Below, in pieces: positions 16,660 to 24,968 of a stretch of DNA of 64,000 nt. The DNA is from an uncultured Prevotellaceae bacterium (GTDB lineage Bacteria > Bacteroidota > Bacteroidia > Bacteroidales > Bacteroidaceae). The notes beneath the pieces were generated by a model. It worked only from the letters and a program-made list of their open reading frames with translations, was not told the origin of the DNA and searched no databases. The stretch covers positions 1-64,000 of the forward strand of contig CACXIP010000006.1 in assembly GCA_902767775.1 (NCBI GenBank), given 5' to 3'. Position 1 is the first letter of the stretch, and each line of letters opens with the position of its first letter. The translations under genes were made by a program, and so were the position numbers.

Positions 16660-17622
16660 ATGAGGAAAATCCTGTTATTTGCTTTTGCCGCCGCCGTCAT
16701 CATCATATTGATGGTATGCCACCGCAATGCTGAAGGCACAGAGGGGGATGTGGAAGAAAATACCACTGGCCTCTTTGATACCAAGTCTGCCTCGTCCGAC
16801 AAGTCCGACAAGTCCGACAGGTCTGACAAGTCCGACGTGTCTGACAAGTCCGACAAAAACGCCAAGTCGGTGGAGGCCTACCGCAGCAAGAAGATGGAGA
16901 TACCAGCCAAAATGGACAACACTCCGGAAATCTTGCTCAAGCGCGAGGGGTTCTTCGTGTCGTACAACAAGGAGCGGCGCATACCCAACTGGGTGGCATG
17001 GCATCTCACCGCCGCCCATACCTCTGGCGACTACTACCGCGACGGACAGATTTTCACAGAGGACAATGAGATACCGCGCCCGCGTGCCACCGACAGCGAC
17101 TACTATGGCTCGACATACGACCGCGGACACCTGTGTCCTTCGGGTGACAACAAATGGAGCAAGAAAGCACAGGAGGAGTCGTTCCTCTTCACCAATGTCT
17201 GTCCGCAGAACCATGAACTCAACAAGGGTGACTGGAATGACCTGGAGCAGCAGTGCCGCTACTGGGCAAAGCGACAGGGCGACCTCTACATCGTCACCGG
17301 GCCTATTTTCTACAATGGCGTGCGCAACACCATCGGGCGCAACAAAGTGGCGGTTCCGGATGCTTTCTTCAAGGTGGTCCTCGCCGACCGCTCTCGTGCC
17401 ACGGCCATCGGCTTCGTCTATCCCAACAAACCGGGACACAAGGATATGACGGCCTATATCAAGTCTGTCGACGAGATAGAGAAAATCACGGGCATCGACT
17501 TCTTCCCTTTGCTCGACGACCACGTGGAGAATGCCGTGGAGGCGGCAGGATACCGCAAGATGGTGGACGACTGGCAGGTGCAGAAAGCCGTGGAACACTA
17601 CAAAAAACGCGCTAATAATTAG
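16660..17622 (+). CDS. Secreted DNA/RNA non-specific endonuclease
   Basis: I choose the ATG at 16660 (MRKILLFAFAAAVIIILMVC), which starts a signal anchor or lipoprotein signal; the ORF extends 24 bp upstream without one. The 320-residue product has the NUC domain with DRGHLCPSGDN (about residue 154), where the His and following Asn are catalytic with Mg2+, and LFTNVCPQNHELNKGDW. Between the signal and the domain lies a spacer of seven Ser-Asp-x repeats encoded by the TCCGACAAG nonamer array. It probably degrades extracellular or periplasmic nucleic acids. Confidence 0.9.
   Translation: MRKILLFAFAAAVIIILMVCHRNAEGTEGDVEENTTGLFDTKSASSDKSDKSDRSDKSDVSDKSDKNAKSVEAYRSKKMEIPAKMDNTPEILLKREGFFVSYNKERRIPNWVAWHLTAAHTSGDYYRDGQIFTEDNEIPRPRATDSDYYGSTYDRGHLCPSGDNKWSKKAQEESFLFTNVCPQNHELNKGDWNDLEQQCRYWAKRQGDLYIVTGPIFYNGVRNTIGRNKVAVPDAFFKVVLADRSRATAIGFVYPNKPGHKDMTAYIKSVDEIEKITGIDFFPLLDDHVENAVEAAGYRKMVDDWQVQKAVEHYKKRANN
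16795..16857 (+). repeat. In-frame nonamer array TCCGACAAG, 7 copies
   Basis: Seven 9-bp units encode S-D-K/R/V repeats in the linker of the nuclease. The unit is the same family as the intergenic array at 4341-4406. Confidence 0.95.
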
Positions 17623-17642
17623 TGTGTTTCATAAATATTTCG

Positions 17643-17650
17643 TATCTTTG
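17643..17650 (+). promoter_or_regulatory. -7 box for the dockerin-like gene
   Basis: TATCTTTG lies 140 nt before the ATG at 17790. The intervening leader contains the octamer array. A -33 element is not clear. Confidence 0.5.
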
Positions 17651-17724
17651 TCCAATCTAACCTTTTCCCGTTCAAGAGGATACATCAAGCCTCTAACCTC
17701 TCAAACGACAAATTCCCTAAACGT

Positions 17725-17764
17725 CCAAACGACCAAACGACCAAACGACCAAACGACCAATCAC
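17725..17764 (+). repeat. Octamer array CCAAACGA, about 5 copies
   Basis: Four perfect CCAAACGA units and a degenerate fifth lie in the leader of the next gene. The same unit in reverse complement (TCGTTTGG) forms the long array at 22921-23031. Confidence 0.9.
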
Positions 17765-17789
17765 CTAAACAACTAAAATTAATATCATC

Positions 17790-20009
17790 ATGAAACAATT
17801 ACGACTTTTATTGGCTGTATTCTCTGCTGTGTTCTGCCTCTGCATCAATGCGCAGACGGGGTCGGCAGTGGGAGAGGGCTCTTTCTTCCTCTACAATGTG
17901 GGCGCAGATGGCTACATCGTGGGTGCCAACAACTGGGGAACCCGTGCCTCCATCACGAAGGCTGGCGGCATCTCCGTCACCCTGGCACTGATAGATGGCA
18001 GCAACTACACCGTCTCGTGTGCCCCCACCTACAAAAACTTATATCTTGGTGGCAACGGCTACATCGACCGCCCAGTGGAAGAGTCATCGTGGCAGTTCGT
18101 GGCAGTTCCGGGACAGACCAACGTCTATAAGATGGTTTGCGCTGAGGGCACGCTCTTCGCTGATGAGGGTGCCACCACCACTACGGTGGGCGCAGACCCC
18201 GACAATGCATTCGCATATTGGAAACTGGTGACCAAAGAGGACCGCATCGCCGACCTGGCATCTGCCACGGCAGACAACCCCAAGGATGCTACCTTCCTGA
18301 TACTCAACCCCAACTTCAGCAGGTATGCCAACACCGACGCCTGGAGCATCCAGTCGGGCAACTCCAACCTCTCCGGCGGTGAGGATACCAACAGGTGCGC
18401 GGAGGTATATATGAGCACTTTCACTCTGGCACAGGAACTCACTGTTCCCAACGGCCTCTACACCTTCACCGGACAGGGTGCAGTGACCTATCACGACGAC
18501 CGCACCATCAAGGAGTATGACGGTGGCGCTAAACCCGAGCTTTATCTCGGCGATGCCACCTTAGGTTTCGAGGAGATGATAGAAGGAGACAGGCTCTCCA
18601 ACATGAACCAGCTGTCGGGCTCCTTCTCCTCCGGCCTCTATCAGTTGGGTCCCTCAGATGTCGTCACCGTCGTCAACGGCAAGGTGACCATCGGTGCCCG
18701 CTGCGAGCGTGCCGACATCTGGGCCATCTGGGACAATTTCCAGCTGAAATACCTCGGTGAGGTGAAGGACCTCGGTCCCTTTGTGGAGGCTTACGAGAAA
18801 GCCTATGCTGAGGCAGAACAGCTGTTCAATTCCGGACAGACCATCGGCAACAGCGCCCAGGAAAAGCTTGGCAATGCCCTTAACAGCACCAAGAATGTGA
18901 ACAAGAAGTCGAAGGAGGCGCTCGAGAATGCCACTGCTGTTCTTCAGGAGGCCATCGCCGCTGCAAAGACGAGCATCGCCAGCTACAAGGTGATTGAGTC
19001 GGGTGAGGTGCCTAACGACGACATCGCAGGTTGGACATGCACCAACGAGCAGCCGTTCCATGTGAACACCTGGTCGGTGGAGGGCAACGAAGACGGCACA
19101 GGCATGGTCACCCCGTTCATCGAGAACTGGATTAACAGCGGCAATGGTGTCCTCGGCGACGGCATGGTTTACTACACCCTCGAGGGTCTGAACCCCGGTG
19201 AGGAGTATTACGCTCAGGCTCTCGTCCGCGCCTATAGCGAGGCAGGCAACGAAGTCAGCGGCCTCACCTTCTTCGTCAACGGCAAGAGCAGCTATGAGAA
19301 GGACGTTCCCTCCAGTGGCACGGCTTTCACTTACGGAAACCTGCAGGGTGTCTATGGCACCTTTGGCAGCACCGTCACCGTGGGTGACGACGGCATCATC
19401 ACCATCGGTGTGAAGATTGCTGACGCCACCTTCAACTGGGTTGCCCTCAAGAACGTGACCATTACCAAGAGCGCACCAAGGTGGCGGGGTGATTCCAATG
19501 GTGATGGCATTGTAAACGTGACCGATGCGATGTGCAATGTTGATTATATTCTCGGCAAGGAGGTTTCTCCCTTCTATTTCAATAATGCCGATTACAACGG
19601 CGACGGTGTCTGCGACGTGACCGACGTTATGCTCATCATCGATGAAATTTTGTTTAAGGATAATACGCCCAAATATTACATCTATTTTGGAGAAACACAA
19701 CCAACTGCATCTAATTTAGCATCAATATCAGGTGTATTTAAACAACAATTATCTAGTAAGCCAAATTGGACAGCATCAAATCCTGCTACATTAAGAACAA
19801 CTAATAAAATAGATAAATGTTGGATTGCATTACCAATTGAATGGGGTAATATATACATATATGCTGAAGGATCTCCATTCCCATCATCATATTCGGACTC
19901 AGATCTTGATACAGAAGAAGTATTAAGCAATATAACTGTAAATGGAGTTACATATATGATTAGACAAATGGATTTAATAAGTTTATGCACATATAATTTA
20001 TATTATTAA
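17790..20009 (+). CDS. Secreted multidomain protein with dockerin-like repeat and AT-rich C-terminal tail
   Basis: The 739-residue protein has a signal peptide (LLLAVFSAVFCLCINAQ). Residues about 30-150 look beta-rich with aromatic repeats, 160-350 and 400-560 resemble carbohydrate-binding jelly rolls, and about 355-395 may be a short helical linker. Residues about 567-620 form a type I dockerin-like duplicated calcium loop (GDSNGDGIVNVTDAMCNVDYIL ... ADYNGDGVCDVTDVMLIIDEIL). From about residue 624 the DNA becomes markedly AT-rich and the tail (YYIYFGETQPTASN start) has a different style, as if joined from another source. Function unknown; surface glycan binding is possible. Confidence 0.7.
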   Translation: MKQLRLLLAVFSAVFCLCINAQTGSAVGEGSFFLYNVGADGYIVGANNWGTRASITKAGGISVTLALIDGSNYTVSCAPTYKNLYLGGNGYIDRPVEESSWQFVAVPGQTNVYKMVCAEGTLFADEGATTTTVGADPDNAFAYWKLVTKEDRIADLASATADNPKDATFLILNPNFSRYANTDAWSIQSGNSNLSGGEDTNRCAEVYMSTFTLAQELTVPNGLYTFTGQGAVTYHDDRTIKEYDGGAKPELYLGDATLGFEEMIEGDRLSNMNQLSGSFSSGLYQLGPSDVVTVVNGKVTIGARCERADIWAIWDNFQLKYLGEVKDLGPFVEAYEKAYAEAEQLFNSGQTIGNSAQEKLGNALNSTKNVNKKSKEALENATAVLQEAIAAAKTSIASYKVIESGEVPNDDIAGWTCTNEQPFHVNTWSVEGNEDGTGMVTPFIENWINSGNGVLGDGMVYYTLEGLNPGEEYYAQALVRAYSEAGNEVSGLTFFVNGKSSYEKDVPSSGTAFTYGNLQGVYGTFGSTVTVGDDGIITIGVKIADATFNWVALKNVTITKSAPRWRGDSNGDGIVNVTDAMCNVDYILGKEVSPFYFNNADYNGDGVCDVTDVMLIIDEILFKDNTPKYYIYFGETQPTASNLASISGVFKQQLSSKPNWTASNPATLRTTNKIDKCWIALPIEWGNIYIYAEGSPFPSSYSDSDLDTEEVLSNITVNGVTYMIRQMDLISLCTYNLYY

Positions 20010-20073
20010 AATTCATAAAAATAGCTAATATATAATATGCCATAAAAGACAACATTATCTTCAGGATTGTACA

Positions 20074-20098
20074 GTCAGGGGACATATATGCCCCCTGA
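20074..20098 (+). terminator. Terminator-like hairpin after the dockerin-like gene
   Basis: TCAGGGG (20075-20081) pairs with CCCCTGA (20092-20098) about 65 nt after the stop codon, followed by a T-rich stretch. Confidence 0.5.
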
Positions 20099-20270
20099 TT
20101 ATTTGCATTTTTGGAGAGCGGACACAACGTGGACCGTAGACTCAATATATCAGACCGCATCGCGGTCGATATTTGTGAAGATTCGCGAGATTCGTGGTTG
20201 AGAAAGGAAAACATATCATTGCCATGTGATTCATCATGAATGACACATTATGTCCGTCCTCCAAGAATGC

Positions 20271-20303
20271 GCCAGCGGCACCACCACAGGCGGTGCCGCT
20301 GGC
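20271..20303. terminator. Strong GC hairpin, probable terminator of the remnant gene
   Basis: A perfect 12-bp stem (GCCAGCGGCACC / GGTGCCGCTGGC) with a 9-nt loop lies 38 nt past the stop of the minus-strand remnant. No clean T-run follows. Confidence 0.5.
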
Positions 20304-20341
20304 TATTTTCACATCAGTGGATGGACGAAGGCGCTTCTTCC

Positions 20342-20809
20342 TCAGAAAAGAACCACCTTCTTATTGTTATGGATATAGATGCCCGGCCGTAGAGCGTCTT
20401 TGTCGATACGGCGACCTTGCAGGTCGAAATAGTCTTGGTTTGACAAGGGCTGCTGAATGGTGTTGGAGATTCCCACCGTATTGTCTTTGTAATAGAAATA
20501 TCCATTGCTATAGATATCTTCTAGTTGTTCGTTAAAGGTAGTGTAGGAAATACCAATACTGTACCAGTAGTCATTGGGTTTGAATACCTCCTTGCCTATG
20601 GAGAAAGAAATTGTTGTGCTTTCGCCCGGCTCCAGGCGCAAATACCTGACCTCATTCCAGCACAATCTGGGTAATCCATCCGCTTCATCACCGACAATAG
20701 TTCCCCCTTCCCCTCTCTTATATTCTTCAATACCCCCAGTAATCTTATTGCAGAAGACTGTTTTACCGACGTTCCTTATCTTAATCGAAACGTCAAGTTG
20801 GTTAAAGAG
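20342..20809 (-). pseudogene. C-terminal remnant of a secreted Prevotella-type protein
   Basis: The minus-strand frame is open for 155 codons from 20809 but has no ATG near its beginning; a TAA precedes it in frame at 20810-20812. It encodes beta-sandwich-like sequence (LDVSIKIRNVGKTVF, LRLEPGESTTISFSIGKEVF) and ends with the tail FDLQGRRIDKDALRPGIYIHNNKKVV, the short C-terminal module common on Prevotella secreted proteins. The N-terminal part is absent from the window, so this looks like the decayed 3' end of a larger gene. A TTG at 20665 could start a shorter product but this seems unlikely. Confidence 0.65.
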
Positions 20810-20991
20810 TTATCTTAGCACAAAAGTGGAGACAATTCGATTTATGTGACACAAATGGGTTCAATGCCCGTTTTACCATCAGCCATACAATTGATTATGA
20901 CTTGCATTCAAAGAGGGTGGACACAACAAGGAATTGATTGCAAATAATAGTTAAATCAGGACAAACTGTTGGATTTCCTTTAAAAATTTGC

Positions 20992-20999
20992 TATATTTG
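20992..20999 (+). promoter_or_regulatory. Promoter of the Nif3 gene
   Basis: TATATTTG lies 29 nt before the GTG start. A partial -33 (GTTG, 20968-20971) is 20 nt upstream. Confidence 0.55.
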
Positions 21000-21028
21000 C
21001 ATTTCCAATCAAAAAAAAGCTGTAAAGC

Positions 21029-21814
21029 GTGAAAATAATCGAAGTGGTGAATGCCCTTGAAAAGTTCGCGCCTCTGCCCCTGCAGGAAGACTATGACAAT
21101 GCCGGCCTGCAAGTGGGACTGACAGAGACGGAAGTGTCAGGGGCATTATTGTGTCTTGACGTGACCGAACAGGTGCTCGACGAGGCACAGGAGCGGGACT
21201 GCAACTTGGTGGTCTCGCACCATCCGCTGCTTTTCCGCGGTCTCAAGCAGGTGAGCGATGCCAACGACGTGCAGCGGTGTGTGATGAAGGCCATACAAAA
21301 AGGCATCACCATCGTGTCGATGCACACCAACATCGACAATGCCGTGGGGGGCGTCAACTACAAGATGGCGGAAAAACTGGGACTCGCCAATGTCGCCATG
21401 CTGGTGCCCAAAAATGTAGCCGGCATCGAGGGCGGAAGCGGAGTGATAGGGGAGTATGAGAGCCCCATTACGGCAGAGGCATTCGTCAGAAAACTCAAGG
21501 ATGTCTTCGGCGTGGCATGCGTAGAGGCCAACCAACTGCTAAGGAGGGATATACGGCGGGTGGCGCTCTGCGGCGGCGCAGGGGCATTCATGCTCAGCGA
21601 TGCCGTGGCGGCCGGAGCCGATGCCTTCGTCACCGGAGAGATGCACTACCATGAGTACTTCGGACATGAGCAGCAGATACAAATCTGCGTCATCGGACAT
21701 TATCAGAGCGAGCAATTCACCAATGAGATATTCAAATCAATCATCGAGGAACGGTGCCCGGATGTCAGGTGCTGCCTGACCCGCCTCAACACCAACCCCA
21801 TTATCTATCTATAA
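21029..21814 (+). CDS. Nif3-like dinuclear metal centre protein
   Basis: A 261-residue protein with the family's metal-binding signatures: VVSHHPLLFRGLK, MHTNIDNAVGG and the C-terminal GEMHYHEYFGHEQ with HYQSEQFT. The start is GTG at 21029; no nearby ATG gives a better N-terminus. It lacks the PII-like insert carried by many longer Nif3 proteins. Biochemical function is not firmly known for the family; a GTP cyclohydrolase I type 2 annotation is common but unproven. It precedes the zinc-ribbon gene, a pairing seen in many bacteria. Confidence 0.88.
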   Translation: MKIIEVVNALEKFAPLPLQEDYDNAGLQVGLTETEVSGALLCLDVTEQVLDEAQERDCNLVVSHHPLLFRGLKQVSDANDVQRCVMKAIQKGITIVSMHTNIDNAVGGVNYKMAEKLGLANVAMLVPKNVAGIEGGSGVIGEYESPITAEAFVRKLKDVFGVACVEANQLLRRDIRRVALCGGAGAFMLSDAVAAGADAFVTGEMHYHEYFGHEQQIQICVIGHYQSEQFTNEIFKSIIEERCPDVRCCLTRLNTNPIIYL

Positions 21815-21819
21815 ATTAC

Positions 21820-21837
21820 TCAACTTTCTCAAGTTGA
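21820..21837 (+). terminator. Small hairpin after the Nif3 gene
   Basis: TCAACTT (21820-21826) and AAGTTGA (21831-21837) form a 7-bp stem with a TCTC loop just past the stop. There is no T-run, so it is weak. Confidence 0.3.
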
Positions 21838-21838
21838 A

Positions 21839-21961
21839 AGGAGTGTAGGAGTGTGGGAGTATAGGAGTGTAGACATTACTCATGTAAGTCACAACTTCCA
21901 CTGACGATGAATAATCAGTTCTATTGTCTAAACTCCAAATCTCCTAAACTCCTAAACTCCA
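21839..21961. repeat. Pair of octamer arrays in inverted orientation
   Basis: At 21840-21872 the unit is GAGTGTAG (four copies with variants). At 21929-21961 the unit is CTAAACTC (about four copies). One array is roughly the reverse complement of the other, so the RNA could fold into a long imperfect hairpin upstream of the zinc-ribbon gene. Confidence 0.75.
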
Positions 21962-21998
21962 AAAAGTTGAGCAGATTCGAAACTTAAGTAAAACATTT

Positions 21999-22826
21999 AT
22001 GGCAAAAAAAGACCCTACAGATTTGACCGTGGAGAAAAAACTGGAAACCCTGTTCCAGTTGCAGACCACATTGTCACAGATTGACGAGAAAAGAGCACTT
22101 AGGGGCGAACTTCCCCTTGAGGTGCAGGACCTGGAAGATGAAATCGCAGGCCTCGCCACACGTGTTGAGAAAATCGAAGCTGAAATCGCTGAGTTCCGCG
22201 CTGCCATCACCCAAAAAAAGGGTGACATCGCTGATGCCGAAAACATCGTGGCAAGATACAAAGAACAGCTCAACGATGCCCGCAACAACCGTGAGTATGA
22301 TATGCTGAGCAAGGAAATCGTTTTCCAAGAACTGGAAATCGAACTCTGCAACAAGAAAATCAAGGAGGCTCTTGCTAAGATTGAGGAGCGTGAGGCTACT
22401 CTGCAGCAAGCCCAAAAACTCATGGAGGAACGCAAACAGGTGCTCGTGGAAAAACAAGGCGAACTCGAGGCCATCATGCAGGAGACTCGTGAGGAGGAGG
22501 ATAAACTGAAAGAGAAGTCCAAAGCTCTTGAGGAAAAAATCGAGGAGAGGCTCCTGACCAGTTTCAAGCGCATCCGCAAAAACGCACGCAACGGACTCGG
22601 TATCGTATACGTGCAGCGTGACGCCTGCGGAGGATGCTTCAACAAAATTCCGCCTCAGCGCCAGTTGGATATCAAGATGCACAAGAAAATCATCGTTTGC
22701 GAGTATTGCGGACGCATCCTCATCGACCCCGATCTCGCAGGTGTCAAAGTCGTCGCTTCTGAGGAAAAGACCACCAAGAGGCGCACGACCAGAAAGACCA
22801 AGAGGACCGAGGACGCAGAGAACTGA
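21999..22826 (+). CDS. C4-type zinc-ribbon, coiled-coil protein
   Basis: A 275-residue protein. Residues about 10-190 are a long charged coiled coil. Residues about 205-245 form a C4 zinc ribbon with CGGC and CEYCGRI pairs. The C-terminus is Lys/Arg/Thr-rich (KTTKRRTTRKTKRTED). It matches the widespread bacterial coiled-coil plus C4 zinc-ribbon family (zf-RING_7) often found next to nif3. Role poorly defined; nucleic-acid or ribosome contact is a guess from the zinc ribbon and basic tail. Confidence 0.85.
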   Translation: MAKKDPTDLTVEKKLETLFQLQTTLSQIDEKRALRGELPLEVQDLEDEIAGLATRVEKIEAEIAEFRAAITQKKGDIADAENIVARYKEQLNDARNNREYDMLSKEIVFQELEIELCNKKIKEALAKIEEREATLQQAQKLMEERKQVLVEKQGELEAIMQETREEEDKLKEKSKALEEKIEERLLTSFKRIRKNARNGLGIVYVQRDACGGCFNKIPPQRQLDIKMHKKIIVCEYCGRILIDPDLAGVKVVASEEKTTKRRTTRKTKRTEDAEN

Positions 22827-22920
22827 TTGCCTCAAACCATCTTGTAGAAGACAATATGAATTGGCGAAGCAAATATCCCCTTGTCTGCTCCGCCAATTTT
22901 AGAATGTTACCCCTTCAGAC

Positions 22921-23031
22921 TCGTTTGGTCGTTTAGTCGTTTGGTCGTTTAGTCGTTTGGTTGTTTGGTTGTTTGGTCGTTTGGTTGTTTAGTTGTTTAG
23001 TCGTTTGGTCGTTTAGTTGTTTGGTCGTTGG
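22921..23031 (+). repeat. Octamer array TCGTTTGG, about 14 copies
   Basis: Units are TCGTTTGG, TCGTTTAG, TTGTTTGG or TTGTTTAG without spacers. It is the reverse complement of the CCAAACGA array at 17725-17764. Confidence 0.95.
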
Positions 23032-23036
23032 ATGTT

Positions 23037-23148
23037 CGGTCGGATTTGTAATATTTGTAATCCGACCGGGCTGATTATAAGCATTTTTAATGCGATTTTC
23101 GGATTTTAAATCCTGATATTCAATGCGTCGGGATTGCAAATCCCGACG
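23037..23148. repeat. Cluster of three GGATT-AATCC palindromes
   Basis: CGGTCGGATT/AATCCGACCG (23037-23068, 12-nt loop), GGATTT/AAATCC (about 23101-23113) and CGTCGGGATT/AATCCCGACG (23126-23148, 3-nt loop). All share the core GGATT...AATCC. Confidence 0.75.
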
Positions 23149-23254
23149 AACATGGAACTTCAATGATTTCATTTGCCGCTCAGCCGCCGACCGACCATCA
23201 AAAAAGACAGAGAAATTATCTGTAGATATCTCAAACGCAAAAAAAACTTAATCT

Positions 23255-23286
23255 CTTGGTTGGGTGAGTTTTTATTTCTAAATTTG
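23255..23286 (+). promoter_or_regulatory. Promoter of the aldehyde dehydrogenase gene
   Basis: CTTG (23255-23258, one mismatch to TTTG), a 20-nt spacer and a perfect TAAATTTG (23279-23286). The ATG follows 64 nt later. Confidence 0.6.
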
Positions 23287-23349
23287 TGGGGATTTTCCAA
23301 AAGAGATGATCTGAGAAAACACAATATGTCTAACTAAAACAAACATCTT

Positions 23350-24789
23350 ATGAAAGACCTTAAAATGTACATCAACGGACAGTTTGTCGAAAGCAAGTCC
23401 GGCAAATGGATCAATGTGCTCAACCCTTCGACAGAGGAAGTCATCAGCCGACAGCCTGAAGGCACTGTGGAAGAGGTGGACGAGGCTCTCGACGCTGCCA
23501 AGGCTGCCCAGAAGGCATGGGCAAAGACTCCGGCCATCGAGCGCGCCAAATACCTCAACAAAATGGCGGACGGCATCCGCAAGCGTAGGGATGAGTTTGT
23601 CGACATCATCATGCGCGAACAGGGAAAGACACGCACATGGGCTTCAGTGGAGGTGGATGTCACAGCCGACTATTTCGACTACATGGCTACTTTCGCACGT
23701 CATATCGAGGGTGAGATTATCCCAAGCGACCGCAGAGGTGAGACCATCATGCTGTTCAAGGAACCTATCGGTGTCGTTGCAGGCATCCTGCCTTGGAACT
23801 TCCCCTTCTTCCTCATCGCACGCAAGGCTGGTGCAGCACTCATCACCGGATGCTCCATCGTCATCAAACCCTCACAGCTCACACCCGAGAACTGCTGCGA
23901 GTTTGCAAAAGTGGTGGATGAGACCGGACTGCCCGCTGGCTTGTTCAATGTTATCACTGGTAAAGGTTCGGTGGTGGGCAACGCACTGGCTGCAAGTCCC
24001 AAAATCGGCATCGTGAGCGTGACTGGCAGCGTGGGTGCTGGCGAGAGCATCATGAAGGCTGCCGCTGACAACATCACCAAGGTGTCGCTCGAACTGGGCG
24101 GAAAGGCACCTGCCATCGTCTTCCCCGATGCTGACCTCGAGGCAGCTGCACAGTGGGTGGTGGACTCACGTATCGGCAACAACGGACAAATCTGCAACAA
24201 CGCCGAGCGCGTGTATGTGCATAAGGATATCAAGAAAGAATTCACCGAACTGCTCGTCAAGAAGATGGAGGCAGTGAAGGTGGGCGACCCATGCAAGGAC
24301 GACAGCGTGGATATGGGTCCGCTGGTGGAGCAGCGCGCTCTCGAGAGCGTGGAGGCAAAGGTGGCCAACGCCATCAAACAGGGTGCCAAGGTGCTCTGCG
24401 GCGGAAAGAGAGTGGGAGAGAAGGGCTACTTCTATGCCGCTACCGTGTTGGACAACGTCACCCAGGACTTCGACATCGTGCATGAGGAGACATTCGGTCC
24501 CGTACTGCCCATCGTGGAGTTCGAGGATATCGACCAGGTCATCGCATGGGCCAACGACGTGGAGTACGGACTCGCTTCTTCCGTGTTCACCAGCAGCATC
24601 GATATCGCTGCCAAGGTGAGCCGCGAACTGGAGTTCGGCGAGGTCTATATCAACCGTGAGCACTTCGAGGCCATGCAGGGATTCCATGCCGGCATGAAGA
24701 AGAGCGGCATCGGTGGCGCCGACGGCAAACATGGCGTCGAGGAATACCTCGTCACCAAAGTCGTCTATATGGACACCCACTACGAGTAA
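23350..24789 (+). CDS. aldA: Lactaldehyde / aldehyde dehydrogenase (AldA type)
   Basis: A 479-residue NAD-dependent aldehyde dehydrogenase, the same length as E. coli AldA and similar along its length as I recall it: MYINGQFVES, TADYFDYMATFARHIEGEII, GILPWNFPFFLIARK, ITKVSLELGGKAPAIV, catalytic Cys in NNGQICNNAER and the ending GFHAGMKKSGIGGADGKHGVEEYL. AldA oxidises L-lactaldehyde to lactate in fucose/rhamnose breakdown, and also glycolaldehyde. It stands alone with its own promoter; no fucose or rhamnose genes are beside it, so the physiological substrate is inferred. Confidence 0.85.
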   Translation: MKDLKMYINGQFVESKSGKWINVLNPSTEEVISRQPEGTVEEVDEALDAAKAAQKAWAKTPAIERAKYLNKMADGIRKRRDEFVDIIMREQGKTRTWASVEVDVTADYFDYMATFARHIEGEIIPSDRRGETIMLFKEPIGVVAGILPWNFPFFLIARKAGAALITGCSIVIKPSQLTPENCCEFAKVVDETGLPAGLFNVITGKGSVVGNALAASPKIGIVSVTGSVGAGESIMKAAADNITKVSLELGGKAPAIVFPDADLEAAAQWVVDSRIGNNGQICNNAERVYVHKDIKKEFTELLVKKMEAVKVGDPCKDDSVDMGPLVEQRALESVEAKVANAIKQGAKVLCGGKRVGEKGYFYAATVLDNVTQDFDIVHEETFGPVLPIVEFEDIDQVIAWANDVEYGLASSVFTSSIDIAAKVSRELEFGEVYINREHFEAMQGFHAGMKKSGIGGADGKHGVEEYLVTKVVYMDTHYE

Positions 24790-24797
24790 TCCTTTAA

Positions 24798-24935
24798 AAG
24801 GATGAAGGATGAGAGATGAAGGATGAAAGTTTGATAGTCAACTAATGTCTTCAACCCGGTACCTTCAAAAGCATTCGGACAGATAAGGATGAAGGATGAG
24901 AGATGAAGGATGAAAGTTTGATAGTCAACTAATGT
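24798..24935 (+). repeat. 51-bp direct repeat, two copies 87 bp apart
   Basis: 24798-24848 and 24885-24935 are identical. Each begins with GGATGAAGGATGAGAGATGA-type short repeats and ends TTTGATAGTCAACTAATGT. The spacer and the sequence after copy 2 also share a near-identical 'ACCTTCA(A/C)AAGCATTCG' motif, so the duplication is longer and partly decayed. Confidence 0.9.
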
Positions 24936-24968
24936 TTAATTCTTCAGTCTTAAACCTTCACAAGCATT

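Larger units (their letters stand above)
20010..20341. other. Intergenic region with three hairpins
   Basis: No gene is supported. Besides the two hairpins listed separately, GACCGC (20153-20158) and GCGGTC (20162-20167) form a small stem. A stretch near 20105-20135 (TTGCATT ... GGACACAAC) is similar to one near 20902-20935 on the same strand, bracketing the gene remnant. Confidence 0.5.
22827..23349. other. Intergenic region: octamer array, palindromes and promoter
   Basis: No gene is supported in these 523 bp. They hold a long octamer array (22921-23031), three palindromes with a GGATT...AATCC core (23037-23148) and the aldehyde dehydrogenase promoter (23255-23286). Confidence 0.7.

Noticed and set aside
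19960-20214. 84-codon minus-strand ORF after the dockerin-like gene
   Set aside because: It crosses a terminator hairpin, has no recognisable domain and overlaps the end of a real gene.
22921-23031. Possible CRISPR array
   Set aside because: Units are 8 bp without spacers, and no cas genes are near.
287-24935. 87-bp spacing shared by the promoter repeat (287-520) and the 51-bp duplication (24798-24935)
   Set aside because: The sequences are unrelated, so the equal spacing is most likely coincidence.
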